From contig NZ_BOPF01000006.1 of the NCBI RefSeq assembly GCF_016863615.1, forward strand, positions 124,001-188,000: DNA of 64,000 nucleotides, read 5' to 3'. Below, piece by piece: positions 36,726 to 45,544 of the stretch. Source of the DNA: Virgisporangium aliadipatigenens. GTDB lineage: Bacteria > Actinomycetota > Actinomycetes > Mycobacteriales > Micromonosporaceae. How positions within the stretch are numbered: position 1 is the first letter of the stretch; each line of letters opens with the position of its first letter. The notes beneath the pieces were generated by a model. That model was not told the origin of the DNA. It did not search any database and was given only the letters and a program-made list of their open reading frames with translations. The position numbers and the translations under genes are program-made.

Positions 36726-37939
36726 GGAAGCTCCACCTCGAGTGTCGTCGGCCCGCCGGGCGGGCTGGTCAGGGTCAGGCGGCCGTCGTGCGCCTCGATG
36801 CGGCGGCGCATCCCGGCGATGCCGGAACCGGCCTTCTCGTCCGCACCACCCTTGCCGTCGTCGGTGATCCGCGCAAGCAGGGTGTCGCCGTCGCGGCGCA
36901 CCATGACCGAGGCGGACGTCGCGCCGCTGTGCTTGGCGATGTTCGTCAGCGTCTCGGCCACCACGAAGTAGGCCGTCGCCTCCGTCGACGCGGGGCAGCG
37001 CACCGCCACGTCGACGTCCACCGACACCGGAACGCCCGACGAGACGGCCAGCCCCTCCAGCGCACCGGCGAGGCCGCGGTCGGCGAGCACGGGCGGCAGG
37101 ATGCCGCGGGCGACGGTGCGCAGTTCGGCGAGGGCCAGTTCGGCGGCGTCCTGTGCGCGGTCGATGATCTCGACGGCCGTCGCGGGGTCGCGGCCGAGCG
37201 CGCGCCGCGCGGCACCGAGCAGGACGGTGACGGCAACCAGCCGGTTCTGCGCGCCGTCGTGCAGCGAACGCTCGATGCGCCGAAGCTCCGCCGCGTGTGC
37301 GTCGAGCGCCGCGGCCCGGGTGGCGGTCAGCTCGGCGACCCGCAGGTTGAGGTCGACGTCGGCCGACGGGGGCAGCAACGCCCGGCCGGGCCACGCCTGC
37401 ACCCACGCCAGGCCCGGTCCGATGATCATGATCACCACTGCGCACATCAGCCCCAGGAACGCCACGAAGAACGCCCCGGGCCAGTCCGTCACCGTCCACC
37501 AGCCGAGCGACGGCGCCGCGACGAACTCCGGCACCGCCCACCACCACAGCGGCAGCGTCCCGTCGTGCACCACGTCGAGCGGCAGCGTGATGCCGACCAG
37601 CCCGACGAAGAAGCCGAACGTCGCGTGCGTGACGAGCCAGCCCAGTTCGCGGTGGAACGTGCGGTCGGTGACGACGCGCAGGCTGTACGGCGGCGGTGGC
37701 GGGCTGATGACCTCCTCGCCCCAGCGCGAGATGCGGCCGCGTTCGCGATCGGCGACGGTGTGCACGATCCGGGCGGTGGCCGGCACGATCAGGAGCCCGA
37801 CGCCGAACACGCACAGCGCGGCGGTCAACAGCACCCACAGGAGCGTGGCGACCGCGAGGATGGCGGTGCCGAGCCCGCCGACGAGATGTTCGAGCGCGTC
37901 GAGCGTCGAACGGGCGCGGCGGGCGAGAAACGCTGACAT
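36713..37939 (-). CDS. Sensor histidine kinase (NarL-type, HisKA_3)
   Basis: 408 aa. An N-terminal sensor has four or more membrane segments (about 20-55, 105-135, 145-185). The HisKA_3 domain has the phospho-His in ERSLHDGAQNRL, followed by HATPase motifs (ETLTNIAKHSGA, DDGKGG, GSGIAGMRRR). Typical of actinobacterial kinases that sense envelope or antibiotic stress. The ATG follows minus-strand TAGGGT by 7 bases, indicating a leaderless message. Confidence 0.93.
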   Translation of the reverse strand: MSAFLARRARSTLDALEHLVGGLGTAILAVATLLWVLLTAALCVFGVGLLIVPATARIVHTVADRERGRISRWGEEVISPPPPPYSLRVVTDRTFHRELGWLVTHATFGFFVGLVGITLPLDVVHDGTLPLWWWAVPEFVAAPSLGWWTVTDWPGAFFVAFLGLMCAVVIMIIGPGLAWVQAWPGRALLPPSADVDLNLRVAELTATRAAALDAHAAELRRIERSLHDGAQNRLVAVTVLLGAARRALGRDPATAVEIIDRAQDAAELALAELRTVARGILPPVLADRGLAGALEGLAVSSGVPVSVDVDVAVRCPASTEATAYFVVAETLTNIAKHSGATSASVMVRRDGDTLLARITDDGKGGADEKAGSGIAGMRRRIEAHDGRLTLTSPPGGPTTLEVELPCGS

Positions 37940-38049
37940 CGGGGCCACCCTAGGCGAACGCGGGGCCGGTTGTCGGTACAGCCTGCTGTACTCCGTTCGA
38001 CGCGCCCACTGGATCGATGAAAGCCGTGCCGTTCCATAGCGTTTTCGGC
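37940..38049. promoter_or_regulatory. Divergent leaderless promoters
   Basis: Minus-strand TAGGGT (37947-37952) is 7 bases from the kinase ATG; plus-strand TAGCGT (38037-38042) is 7 bases from ATG 38050. The 84 bases between are a likely binding region for the NarL-type regulator; no clear operator was recognised. Confidence 0.5.
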
Positions 38050-38220
38050 ATGAACACCTATCGAGCGATCCTCTGGCTGGTCCTGACAATCGCCGTCGCC
38101 GCGAACATGGTGGCCTCGGCCGCCGGCGCCCACATCGTGGGTTCGGCCTTCGGCCTCGCGGCCCTCGCGAGCGGCGGCGCCCTGGCCGTCGACCACTACA
38201 AGCACCGCCGCACGTCATGA
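38050..38220 (+). CDS. Small membrane protein upstream of ABC exporter
   Basis: 56 aa with two hydrophobic segments (about 6-26 and 28-48) and a basic tail YKHRRTS. ATG 38050 is chosen by its leaderless promoter box; the longer frame from 38017 would start upstream of it. It is 79 bases before the ABC ATPase gene; that gap holds GC-rich sequence including GAGCGAAGCGAGG and no gene. Function unknown. Confidence 0.65.
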   Translation: MNTYRAILWLVLTIAVAANMVASAAGAHIVGSAFGLAALASGGALAVDHYKHRRTS

Positions 38221-38299
38221 GCGCACGCTTGCGGGAGCTCATCATGGGGCACTGCGCGCTCGGCACTCATGGCGCCGGTGAGCGAAGCGAGGCGGCGTC

Positions 38300-39025
38300 A
38301 TGAGCGCCACCCCTGCGGTGGCCCTGAACGGGGTCACCAAGACCTACCGCGGCGGCGTGCACGCGCTCGACGGCGTCACCATCGCCGTCGAGCGCGGCAC
38401 CTTCGTCGCCGTGATGGGCCCGTCGGGTTCGGGCAAGAGCACGCTGATGCACTGCGCCGCCGGGCTGGACACGCCCACGTCCGGCAGCGCCAGCATCGAC
38501 GGCACCGACATCGGCCGGCTGAACGAGACCAAGCGCACCAAGTGGCGGCGCGACCGGGTCGGGTTCGTCTTCCAGCAGTACAACCTGATCCCGTCGCTGA
38601 GCGTGCGGGACAACATCACGCTGCCGCTGCGCCTCGCCGGCAAGAAGCCCGACCAGCAATGGCTGGCGACCCTGGTCGACCGGGTCGGCCTCGCCGGCCG
38701 GCTGGACCGGCGGCCGACGGAGCTCTCCGGGGGCCAGCAGCAGCGGGCGGCCGTGGCCCGCGCACTGATCAACAAGCCGGCGGTCGTCTTCGGCGACGAA
38801 CCCACCGGCGCGCTCGACCTGCGCACCGCGCGCGAGGTCCTGGACCTGCTGCGGGACCTGGTCGACGGGTTGGGCCAGACGGTCGTCATGGTCACGCACG
38901 ACCCGGCCGCGGCGGCCCGCGCCGACATCGTGCTCATCATGGCCGACGGCCGGGTCGTCGACAGCTTCGAGCGGCCGGACGCCGCCACCCTCGCCTACCG
39001 CATCACGTCCCTGGAAAAGGAGTAA
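38300..39025 (+). CDS. ABC transporter ATP-binding protein (MacB/LolD type)
   Basis: 241 aa. Walker A GPSGSGKST (about 42-50), Q-loop FVFQQYNLIPSLSVRDNI, signature LSGGQQQRAAVARAL, Walker B VVFGDEPTGALD and switch His VTHD are all present. The QQYNLIP and ELSGGQQQR features place it in the LolD/MacB/FtsE group that powers FtsX-like permeases, here the next gene. Such pairs next to NarL-type two-component systems often export or sense cell-envelope antibiotics. Confidence 0.94.
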   Translation: MSATPAVALNGVTKTYRGGVHALDGVTIAVERGTFVAVMGPSGSGKSTLMHCAAGLDTPTSGSASIDGTDIGRLNETKRTKWRRDRVGFVFQQYNLIPSLSVRDNITLPLRLAGKKPDQQWLATLVDRVGLAGRLDRRPTELSGGQQQRAAVARALINKPAVVFGDEPTGALDLRTAREVLDLLRDLVDGLGQTVVMVTHDPAAAARADIVLIMADGRVVDSFERPDAATLAYRITSLEKE

Positions 39026-39029
39026 TCCC

Positions 39030-41585
39030 GTGTTCACCCTCGGCGTCAGGCTCGCCACCAAGCGCGTCGCCGCGACCCTCGCGGTCGTCGTGGCGGTGCT
39101 GGGCGGTGCGGCGTTCCTCACCTGTGTCGGCATCCTCGCCGAGTCCGGGTTCCGCTCGCACGCACCGGTCGACCGGCTCGCCGGCGCCGATGTGGTGGTC
39201 TCGGCCGATCAGACCCGCGCGGCCGGTGATCCGTTCGCGACTCCGCTGCCGGAGCGGGCGCTGGTGCCGGCCGACGTGGTCGAACGGCTGCGCGCCCTGC
39301 CCGGCGTCACGTCGGCCGTCGGCGACCTGAGTTTTCCGGCGGCCGCGCTGACGGCGGACGGCACGCCGGTGACCGCCTCCGGGGACCCGCGCGTCGCCGG
39401 CCACGGCTGGTCCTCGACCGTCCTCATCGGACAGTCCACTGTGGATGGTGTGCCGCCCGCGGGACAGCTCGACGTGGCGCTGGACCGCGCGACGGCCGAC
39501 GCCGCCGGGGTGCGCACCGGCGACGCGGTCACGGTGGTCGCGGCCGGACGGCAGGCCTCCTACCGGGTGAGCGCGATCGTGTCCGGCGGCGGCATCTACT
39601 TCGCCGACCCGACCGCGCGGGAACTGGCGACCCGCAACCGCCCGGCGCCCGCCGAACCGGCCGGCGGCCCGTCCGCGGGGAGCGTCGAGGGCGTCGACCT
39701 CGTCGTGCTGACGGCCGAGGCGGGCAAGGAGGACGCCGTCGCCGACGCGGTGCGCCAGGCCGTGCGCGGGACCGGGCTGGTCGTGTCGACCGGGGACGAC
39801 CGGGGCGACGTGGAATCGCCGGGCACCACCGCCGGCCGGCGCATCCTGCCCGTGCTCGCCGGTTCGCTCGGCGGCGTGACGCTGCTCGTCGTCGGGTTCA
39901 TCGTCGGGGGCGCGCTCGCCGTCTCCGTCGCCGCCCAGCGCCGCGACCTGGCGCTCATGCGGGCCGTCGGCGCCACGCCGAAGCAGGTGCGCGGGCTCGC
40001 CGCCGCGCAGGCCTCGGCCGCCGCCGCCGTCGCGGCCGTGCCCGGCATCGCGCTCGGCTACCCGCTGGCGGGGATCTTCCGGGACCTGCTGGTGCGGGCC
40101 GGGTTCCTGCCGGGTGTGCTGCCGTTGTCGTTCAGTCCGGTGCCGGCCGCGGTGACGGTGCTGCTGCTCGCCGCCGTGATCCCGGTCGCCGCGCGGCTCG
40201 CGGTGTGGCGCACCTCCCGGATGGCCGCCACCGAGGCCGTCGCCGAGTCCCGCGTCGAACCCCGTCGGGCCTCGCCGACGCGCACATTCGCCGGGCTGCT
40301 GGTGCTCGTCGCGGCGCACGTCGTCGCGGTGACGCCGCTGTTCGTCCGCACGCCGATCGGCGCGTCGGTGACCGCGGTCGCCGGCATCATCGCCACGATC
40401 GGGCTCGCGATCGCCGGCCCGGGTCTGGTCGCCGCGCTCGGACGGGTGCTGCACCGGGTTCTTCCGGCCCGCGCCTCGGCCTCCACCTGGCTCGCCGTCG
40501 CGAACACCCACGGCTACCCGCAGCGCGTCGCCGGCGCCGTCACGACGCTCGCGATGGCGGTCGTCTTCACCCTCACCTACGCGCTCACCCAGACCACCCT
40601 GCTGCAGGCGGCCCGCGACGACGTGCGCGAGGGCACCCTCGCCGAACTGAGCGTCACCGCACCGGCCGTCGGCGGCATGCCGGCGGAACTCACCTCCGCC
40701 GTGCGCGGCGTGCCGGGTGTGCGCGGGGCGGCCGCCGTGACGAGCACGACGGTGCTGTGGACGTTCGACATGCTGGGCGAGAAGGAGACGGAGAGCGCGT
40801 CCGCGATGATCCTGAACCCCGACGCGCCCGGGGTCCTGGACCTCGACGTCCGCACCGGCGACCTGGCCGACCTGCGCGGCGCCACGGTCGCGGTCGACGC
40901 GGACACCGCGCGCGGCCGGGACGCGAACGTCGGCGACACGATCGACCTGACGCTCGGCGACGGCACGGCCGTCAAGGCGCGCGTCGTGGCCACCTACGGG
41001 CGCGGCTTCGGCTTCGGGCCGCTGGTCGTCTCCCGCGACCTGGCCGCCGGCCACACGACGACCGCGCTCGACCAGCAGGTGCTGGTGCGCACCGACGGCG
41101 CCCCGGCGACCCTGGCCGCGCTGGAGAAGCTGGCCGCGGCGCACCCGGGCATGCTCGTCGGCGCCCCGCCGGCCCCCGAGGCGAAGATCCCGCCGGAGCT
41201 GTGGATCAACGCGGCCGTCCTTCTGGTGCTGCTGGGCTACCTGCTCTTCGGCATCGCCAACCGGCTCGTCGCCACCACCACGCGGCGCCGCACGGAGCTG
41301 GCCGCGCTGCAACTGGCCGGTGCCACGCCCGCGCAGGTGCGCCGCACGGTGCGCCAGGAGGCGTTGCTGGTGTGCGCGACCGCGATCGGCGCGGGGGCGG
41401 TGCTGTCGGCCGGGCCGCTGGTGCTGCTCGCCGTGGGCATCCTCGGGCGTCCGGTGCCCGCCGGTCCGTGGTGGTCGGCGCCGCTGGTCTTCGCCATCGT
41501 CGCGCTGATCGCCCTTCTTTCGATGGAACTGCCGACGCGCCGCGCGCTGGCGGTCGCGCCCGTCGAGGCGCTGACGCGGGACTGA
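39030..41585 (+). CDS. FtsX-like ABC transporter permease
   Basis: 851 aa. One N-terminal membrane segment, an extracytoplasmic MacB-type domain (about 45-265), then three membrane segments with ALMRAVGATPKQVRGL, a second extracytoplasmic domain and a final group of helices with AALQLAGATPAQVRR. Two FtsX repeats with no ATPase domain fit the mechanotransmission class. GTG start has AAGGAG upstream, 4 bases after the ATPase stop. A long hairpin follows. Confidence 0.93.
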   Translation: MFTLGVRLATKRVAATLAVVVAVLGGAAFLTCVGILAESGFRSHAPVDRLAGADVVVSADQTRAAGDPFATPLPERALVPADVVERLRALPGVTSAVGDLSFPAAALTADGTPVTASGDPRVAGHGWSSTVLIGQSTVDGVPPAGQLDVALDRATADAAGVRTGDAVTVVAAGRQASYRVSAIVSGGGIYFADPTARELATRNRPAPAEPAGGPSAGSVEGVDLVVLTAEAGKEDAVADAVRQAVRGTGLVVSTGDDRGDVESPGTTAGRRILPVLAGSLGGVTLLVVGFIVGGALAVSVAAQRRDLALMRAVGATPKQVRGLAAAQASAAAAVAAVPGIALGYPLAGIFRDLLVRAGFLPGVLPLSFSPVPAAVTVLLLAAVIPVAARLAVWRTSRMAATEAVAESRVEPRRASPTRTFAGLLVLVAAHVVAVTPLFVRTPIGASVTAVAGIIATIGLAIAGPGLVAALGRVLHRVLPARASASTWLAVANTHGYPQRVAGAVTTLAMAVVFTLTYALTQTTLLQAARDDVREGTLAELSVTAPAVGGMPAELTSAVRGVPGVRGAAAVTSTTVLWTFDMLGEKETESASAMILNPDAPGVLDLDVRTGDLADLRGATVAVDADTARGRDANVGDTIDLTLGDGTAVKARVVATYGRGFGFGPLVVSRDLAAGHTTTALDQQVLVRTDGAPATLAALEKLAAAHPGMLVGAPPAPEAKIPPELWINAAVLLVLLGYLLFGIANRLVATTTRRRTELAALQLAGATPAQVRRTVRQEALLVCATAIGAGAVLSAGPLVLLAVGILGRPVPAGPWWSAPLVFAIVALIALLSMELPTRRALAVAPVEALTRD

Positions 41586-41590
41586 GTTGT

Positions 41591-41661
41591 CGAGATCGTT
41601 GCTCCTCCTGTGACGGCCCTGCCGCCCGGCGTGTCGTGTCACGGGAGGAGCAACGATCTCG
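41591..41661. terminator. 24-bp-stem hairpin between convergent genes
   Basis: Arms 41591-41614 and 41638-41661 pair over 24 positions with a single G-U type mismatch, around a 23-base GC-rich loop. It lies between the permease stop (41585) and the convergent oxidoreductase stop (41665). No U tract. Most likely a bidirectional terminator; the length is unusual. Confidence 0.75.
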
Positions 41662-41664
41662 GCG

Positions 41665-42708
41665 CTACTCGGCCAGGTCGATGAGGACCTTGCCGACGGC
41701 GCCGTTCTCGACGGCGGCGTGTGCCTGCGCCACCTGCTCCAGCGGGAAGTGGATCAGGGGCAGCCCGGCCTCGGGGCCCGTGCGGATCGCACCGGCGCGC
41801 AGCGCGGCCGTGATGTCGGCGATCGCCGCCTCCTTCGCCCGCACCGGCATGGTGTACAGCAGCACGAACTGCCAGCGGGCGTTCGGCCCCAACAACGCGC
41901 GCACCGGCACCGTGAACTCGTCGCCGCCGTTGTTGGCGTAGATCGCCACCGAGCCGCCCCGGGCCAGAACGGCGACGTCGAGCGCGGCGTTCCCGGCCGG
42001 GGAGACCTCGACGATCGTGTCGACGCCCTGCGGGGCCACCTTGCGGACCTCCGCGACGGCGTCCTGCCGGCGGTAGTCGACGACGTGGTCGGCACCGGCC
42101 GCGCTCGCCAGCCGGCCCTTCTCCGGGCCGCTCACCGTGGTGATCACCGTCGCGCCGGCCCAGCGGGCGAGCTGGATCGCCGCGTTGCCCACCGCGCCGG
42201 CGCCACCCGCGACGAGCACCGTGCGCCCGTCCAACGCGCCGGGCCCCAGCCGCGACGGCCCCTCCTCGGTGACGGTCAGGCACCGGTGCGCCGTCACGAA
42301 CGGCACCCCCAACGCCGCCCCGAGGTCGAACGACACGCCCTCCGGCAGCTCCACCACCTGCCTCGCCGGCACCACGGCGAACTCCTGCGCGGTGCCGTCG
42401 GGCCGCTGGTAGGCGGCCTCCCACAGCCAGACCCGCCGGCCGAGCAGTTCTGCCGGGGCGGCCTCGCCGACGGCGTCCACCACGCCGGCGCCGTCCTGTC
42501 CGGGCACCTGCGGCGGGTCGACCGGCATACCGCCGCCGGCAGCGACCCGGAACTTCCAGTCGGTCGGATTGACGCCGGCGCGGTGCACCCGCACGCGCAC
42601 CTCGTCCGGGCCGGGCTCGCGCACCGGACGCGCGATCACACGCAGCACCTCGGGCCCACCGGTCTCGCTGTACACCGCCGCCCGGGCGATCTTCTGATCT
42701 GTGTCCAC
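41665..42708 (-). CDS. NADPH:quinone reductase-like zinc-independent alcohol dehydrogenase
   Basis: 347 aa medium-chain reductase. N-terminal GroES-like domain with HRAGVNPTDWKFR, and a Rossmann domain with VAGGAGAVGNAAIQLA (about 165-180). No structural zinc Cys cluster, so it belongs to the quinone oxidoreductase/zeta-crystallin branch. GTG start; a TAATTT box lies 8 bases upstream, again suggesting a leaderless transcript. Substrate unknown. Confidence 0.9.
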   Translation of the reverse strand: MDTDQKIARAAVYSETGGPEVLRVIARPVREPGPDEVRVRVHRAGVNPTDWKFRVAAGGGMPVDPPQVPGQDGAGVVDAVGEAAPAELLGRRVWLWEAAYQRPDGTAQEFAVVPARQVVELPEGVSFDLGAALGVPFVTAHRCLTVTEEGPSRLGPGALDGRTVLVAGGAGAVGNAAIQLARWAGATVITTVSGPEKGRLASAAGADHVVDYRRQDAVAEVRKVAPQGVDTIVEVSPAGNAALDVAVLARGGSVAIYANNGGDEFTVPVRALLGPNARWQFVLLYTMPVRAKEAAIADITAALRAGAIRTGPEAGLPLIHFPLEQVAQAHAAVENGAVGKVLIDLAE

Positions 42709-42745
42709 CCGGCGAAATTACCCCTCGCACCGGATCGAGATCGAT

Positions 42746-42771
42746 GATTCGGGAACCCCGCGGCGGGGTAG
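42746..42771 (+). promoter_or_regulatory. SigB-like promoter for prsW-ctaD
   Basis: GATT (42746-42749), 16 bases, GGGTAG (42766-42771), ending 9 bases before ATG 42781. The -10 matches the general-stress sigma pattern; the -35 is weak. Confidence 0.4.
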
Positions 42772-42780
42772 TGGCGCGCG

Positions 42781-43725
42781 ATGGCGGTTTCCACCCTGCC
42801 GAGCCCCGTCGTGCCGCGCGGGCGGCGACCCTGGGCGCGGATGTTCGTCGTCGGGCTGTCGCTGTGGATCGCGACCGTGGCCGTGACGCTGCTGACCGGC
42901 AATCCGAACCTGATCCCGACCGTGGTGCTGCTCGGCAGCTTCCTGGTGCCGGTGACCTTCGTGGCGTGGGCGTTCGAGCGCCGGGAGACCGGTGAACTGA
43001 CCGCCGGGCTGGTGCTCAGCACGTTCGTGACCGGCGGGGTGCTGGGCGTGCTGGCCGCCTCGGTGCTGGAGTCCTACCTGCTGCGCCCCTCGCCGCTGCT
43101 CTTCCTCGGCGTCGGACTGATCGAGGAGGCGGTGAAGCTCGCCGCGCTGGCGGTGCTGGCCCGGCACCTGGCCGTGAAGTCGGTGCGGAACGGGATGATC
43201 CTCGGCGCGACGGTCGGGTTCGGCTTCGCGGCGTTCGAGTCGGCGGGGTACGCGTTCACGGCGCTGTTCACCGTCGACGGGCTGTCGCTGACCCAGGTCG
43301 TGCAGACCGAACTGCTGCGCGGGCTGCTCGCCCCGCTCGGGCACGGCCTGTGGACGGCGATCGTCGGCGGGGTGCTCTTCTCGGCCAGCACCCGCGACCA
43401 CTTCGTGGTGACCGCCCGGCTCGTGGCCACCTACCTGGGCGTGTCGGTGCTGCACGCGCTGTGGGACTCGATGCACGGGCTGGCCCGGCTGCTGACGCTG
43501 CTGCTCACCGAGGGCGAGGCCTACACCCAGGGCCCGAACGGCTGGCTCGTGGCGCCGACGCGGGCCCAGGCGCAGCTCTTCCCGGTGCTGGAGTACGGCG
43601 GGCTGGCGCTGGTGTCGGCCGTCGGCATCGGCTGGCTGCTGCTGATGTGGCGGCTGAGCAGGCGGGCCCCGGACGGGGTGCCGCGCGGCGGCTGGCGGGT
43701 TCCCGCGGGAAGGCGTCCGCGGTGA
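42781..43725 (+). CDS. PrsW family intramembrane metalloprotease
   Basis: 314 aa with about eight membrane segments. The conserved PrsW motifs are present: [12 protein letters not shown] (Glu-Glu pair), [19 protein letters not shown] and HALWDSMHG, whose Glu and His residues bind the catalytic zinc. PrsW of Bacillus cleaves an anti-sigma factor; the target here is unknown. The stop overlaps the GTG start of the cytochrome oxidase gene. Confidence 0.92.
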   Translation: MAVSTLPSPVVPRGRRPWARMFVVGLSLWIATVAVTLLTGNPNLIPTVVLLGSFLVPVTFVAWAFERRETGELTAGLVLSTFVTGGVLGVLAASVLESYLLRPSPLLFLGVGLIEEAVKLAALAVLARHLAVKSVRNGMILGATVGFGFAAFESAGYAFTALFTVDGLSLTQVVQTELLRGLLAPLGHGLWTAIVGGVLFSASTRDHFVVTARLVATYLGVSVLHALWDSMHGLARLLTLLLTEGEAYTQGPNGWLVAPTRAQAQLFPVLEYGGLALVSAVGIGWLLLMWRLSRRAPDGVPRGGWRVPAGRRPR

Positions 43726-45503
43726 CCACCATGACGCCGCGGCCGGTGCAGACCCGGCCCTACCCGATCCGGCGGCCGGTGCGCGGTTCGGCGCTCGGGC
43801 GGCTGCTGCGCACCACCGACGCCAAGCAGATCGGGCTGCTGTACCTCGTCACGTCGCTGGCGTGGTTCGTCGTCGGCGGGTTCATGGCGCTGCTGATGCG
43901 CGCCGAACTGGCCCGCCCGGAATTGCAGTTCCTCTCGCCGGACCAGTACAACCAGCTGTTCACCATGCACGGCACGATCATGCTGCTGTTCTTCGCGACG
44001 CCGATCGTGTTCGCGTTCGCCAACTACATCGTGCCGTTGCAGATCGGTGCGCCGGACGTGTCGTTCCCCCGGCTGAACTCCCTCGCGTACTGGCTGTACC
44101 TGCTCGGCAGTTCGATGACGATGCTCGGCTTCATCAGCCCGGGCGGGGCGGCGGACTTCGGGTGGACGGCCTATCCGCCGCTGTCCGACTCGACGCACTC
44201 GCCGGGTGTCGGCGCCGACATGTGGATCATGGGGCTGGTGCTCTCCGGGCTCGGCACCATCCTCGGCGCGGTCAACATGATCACCACGACGCTGACGCTG
44301 CGCGCGCCCGGGATGACCTTCTTCCGCATGCCCATCTTCACCTGGAACATCCTGATCACCAGCGTTCTCGTCATCATGGTGTTCCCGCTGCTGGCCGCCA
44401 CGCTGCTGGCCCTGGAGGCGGACCGGAGACTCGGGGCGCACGTGTTCGACCCGGCCACCGGGGGACCGGTCCTGTGGCAGCACCTGTTCTGGTTCTTCGG
44501 CCATCCCGAGGTGTACGTCGTCGCGCTGCCGTTCTTCGGCATCGTCACCGAGATCATCCCGGTCTTCAGCCGCAAGCCGGTCTTCGGTTACAAGGGCCTC
44601 GTCGGCGCGACCATCGCCATCGCGGCGCTCTCGCTGACCGTGTGGGCGCACCACATGTTCGCGACCGGCCAGGTGCTGCTGCCGTTCTTCTCCTTCTTCA
44701 CGTTCCTCATCGCGGTGCCGACCGGTGTGAAGTTCTTCAACTGGATCGGCACGATGTGGCGCGGCCAGCTCACCTTCGAGTCGCCGATGCTGTGGGCGCT
44801 GGGATTCATGGTGACATTCCTGTTCGGCGGGCTCTCCGGCATCCTGCTGGCCAGCCCGCCGATCGATTTCCACGTCTCCGACTCGTACTTCGTCGTGGCG
44901 CACTTCCACTACGTGCTCTTCGGCACCATCGTGTTCGCCGTCTTCGGCGGGATCTATTTCTGGTTCCCCAAGGCGACCGGCCGGATGATGGACGAACGCC
45001 TCGCGAAGCTGCACTTCTGGCTGACCTTCGTCGGATTCCACACGACGTTCCTCGTGCAGCACTGGCTGGGCAACGAGGGCATGCCGCGCCGCTACGCCGA
45101 CTACCAGGCGAGCGACAACTTCACCACTCTCAACACGGTGTCGACCGTGGGCGCGTTCATCCTCGGGGTGTCGTTCCTGCCGTTCGCGTGGAACGCCTGG
45201 CACTCCTGGCGGGCCGGCCGGGTGATCGAGGTCGACGACCCGTGGGGGCACGGCATGTCGCTGGAGTGGGCCACCTCGTGCCCGCCGCCGCTGCGCAACT
45301 TCGACCGGGTGCCGCGGATCCGTTCGGAACGGCCGGCGTTCGACGCGAAGTTCCCCGAACACGCGCCGGGGCACTCGTCGCAGAGCCCGCCGCCCGGTGG
45401 GGCGAAGCCGATGTCCGAGGAGTCCACCGGCGGCGCCAGTTATCCGGAGGAGAACACCGGCGACAGCGTTCCCGACAAATTGTCCGGGGAGTCCTCCGGG
45501 TAG
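43722..45503 (+). CDS. ctaD: Cytochrome c oxidase subunit I
   Basis: 593 aa haem-copper oxidase subunit [10 protein letters not shown] carries a haem a ligand (about 81), [11 protein letters not shown] has the copper-binding His and cross-linked Tyr, AHHMFATGQ has the next two copper ligands, and HFHYVLFG holds both haem ligands. The C-terminal 55 residues are Pro/Ser/Glu-rich and disordered. Subunits II and III are not nearby, so this is a detached copy. GTG 43722 overlaps the PrsW stop; ATG 43731 is an alternative start. Confidence 0.95.
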   Translation: MTTMTPRPVQTRPYPIRRPVRGSALGRLLRTTDAKQIGLLYLVTSLAWFVVGGFMALLMRAELARPELQFLSPDQYNQLFTMHGTIMLLFFATPIVFAFANYIVPLQIGAPDVSFPRLNSLAYWLYLLGSSMTMLGFISPGGAADFGWTAYPPLSDSTHSPGVGADMWIMGLVLSGLGTILGAVNMITTTLTLRAPGMTFFRMPIFTWNILITSVLVIMVFPLLAATLLALEADRRLGAHVFDPATGGPVLWQHLFWFFGHPEVYVVALPFFGIVTEIIPVFSRKPVFGYKGLVGATIAIAALSLTVWAHHMFATGQVLLPFFSFFTFLIAVPTGVKFFNWIGTMWRGQLTFESPMLWALGFMVTFLFGGLSGILLASPPIDFHVSDSYFVVAHFHYVLFGTIVFAVFGGIYFWFPKATGRMMDERLAKLHFWLTFVGFHTTFLVQHWLGNEGMPRRYADYQASDNFTTLNTVSTVGAFILGVSFLPFAWNAWHSWRAGRVIEVDDPWGHGMSLEWATSCPPPLRNFDRVPRIRSERPAFDAKFPEHAPGHSSQSPPPGGAKPMSEESTGGASYPEENTGDSVPDKLSGESSG

Positions 45504-45505
45504 GT

Positions 45506-45530
45506 GTTTGTCGATAGCCGCGGCGGGCAG
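45506..45530 (+). promoter_or_regulatory. SigB-like promoter for the DUF4383 gene
   Basis: GTTT (45506-45509), 15 bases, GGGCAG (45525-45530), 35 bases before ATG 45566. One base differs from GGGTAG. Confidence 0.4.
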
Positions 45531-45544
45531 TGAGGCGGGCACAT

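Noticed and set aside
38221-38299. Gap with GAGCGAAGCGAGG and a small inverted repeat, considered as a REP-like element
   Set aside because: Such AGCGNAGCGAGG strings are common in actinobacterial DNA and only one copy was noticed here; not enough to call a repeat family.
39003-41642. Long antisense open frame over the FtsX-like permease
   Set aside because: Shadow frame with no recognisable domain; the sense gene has ribosome site, membrane segments and family motifs.
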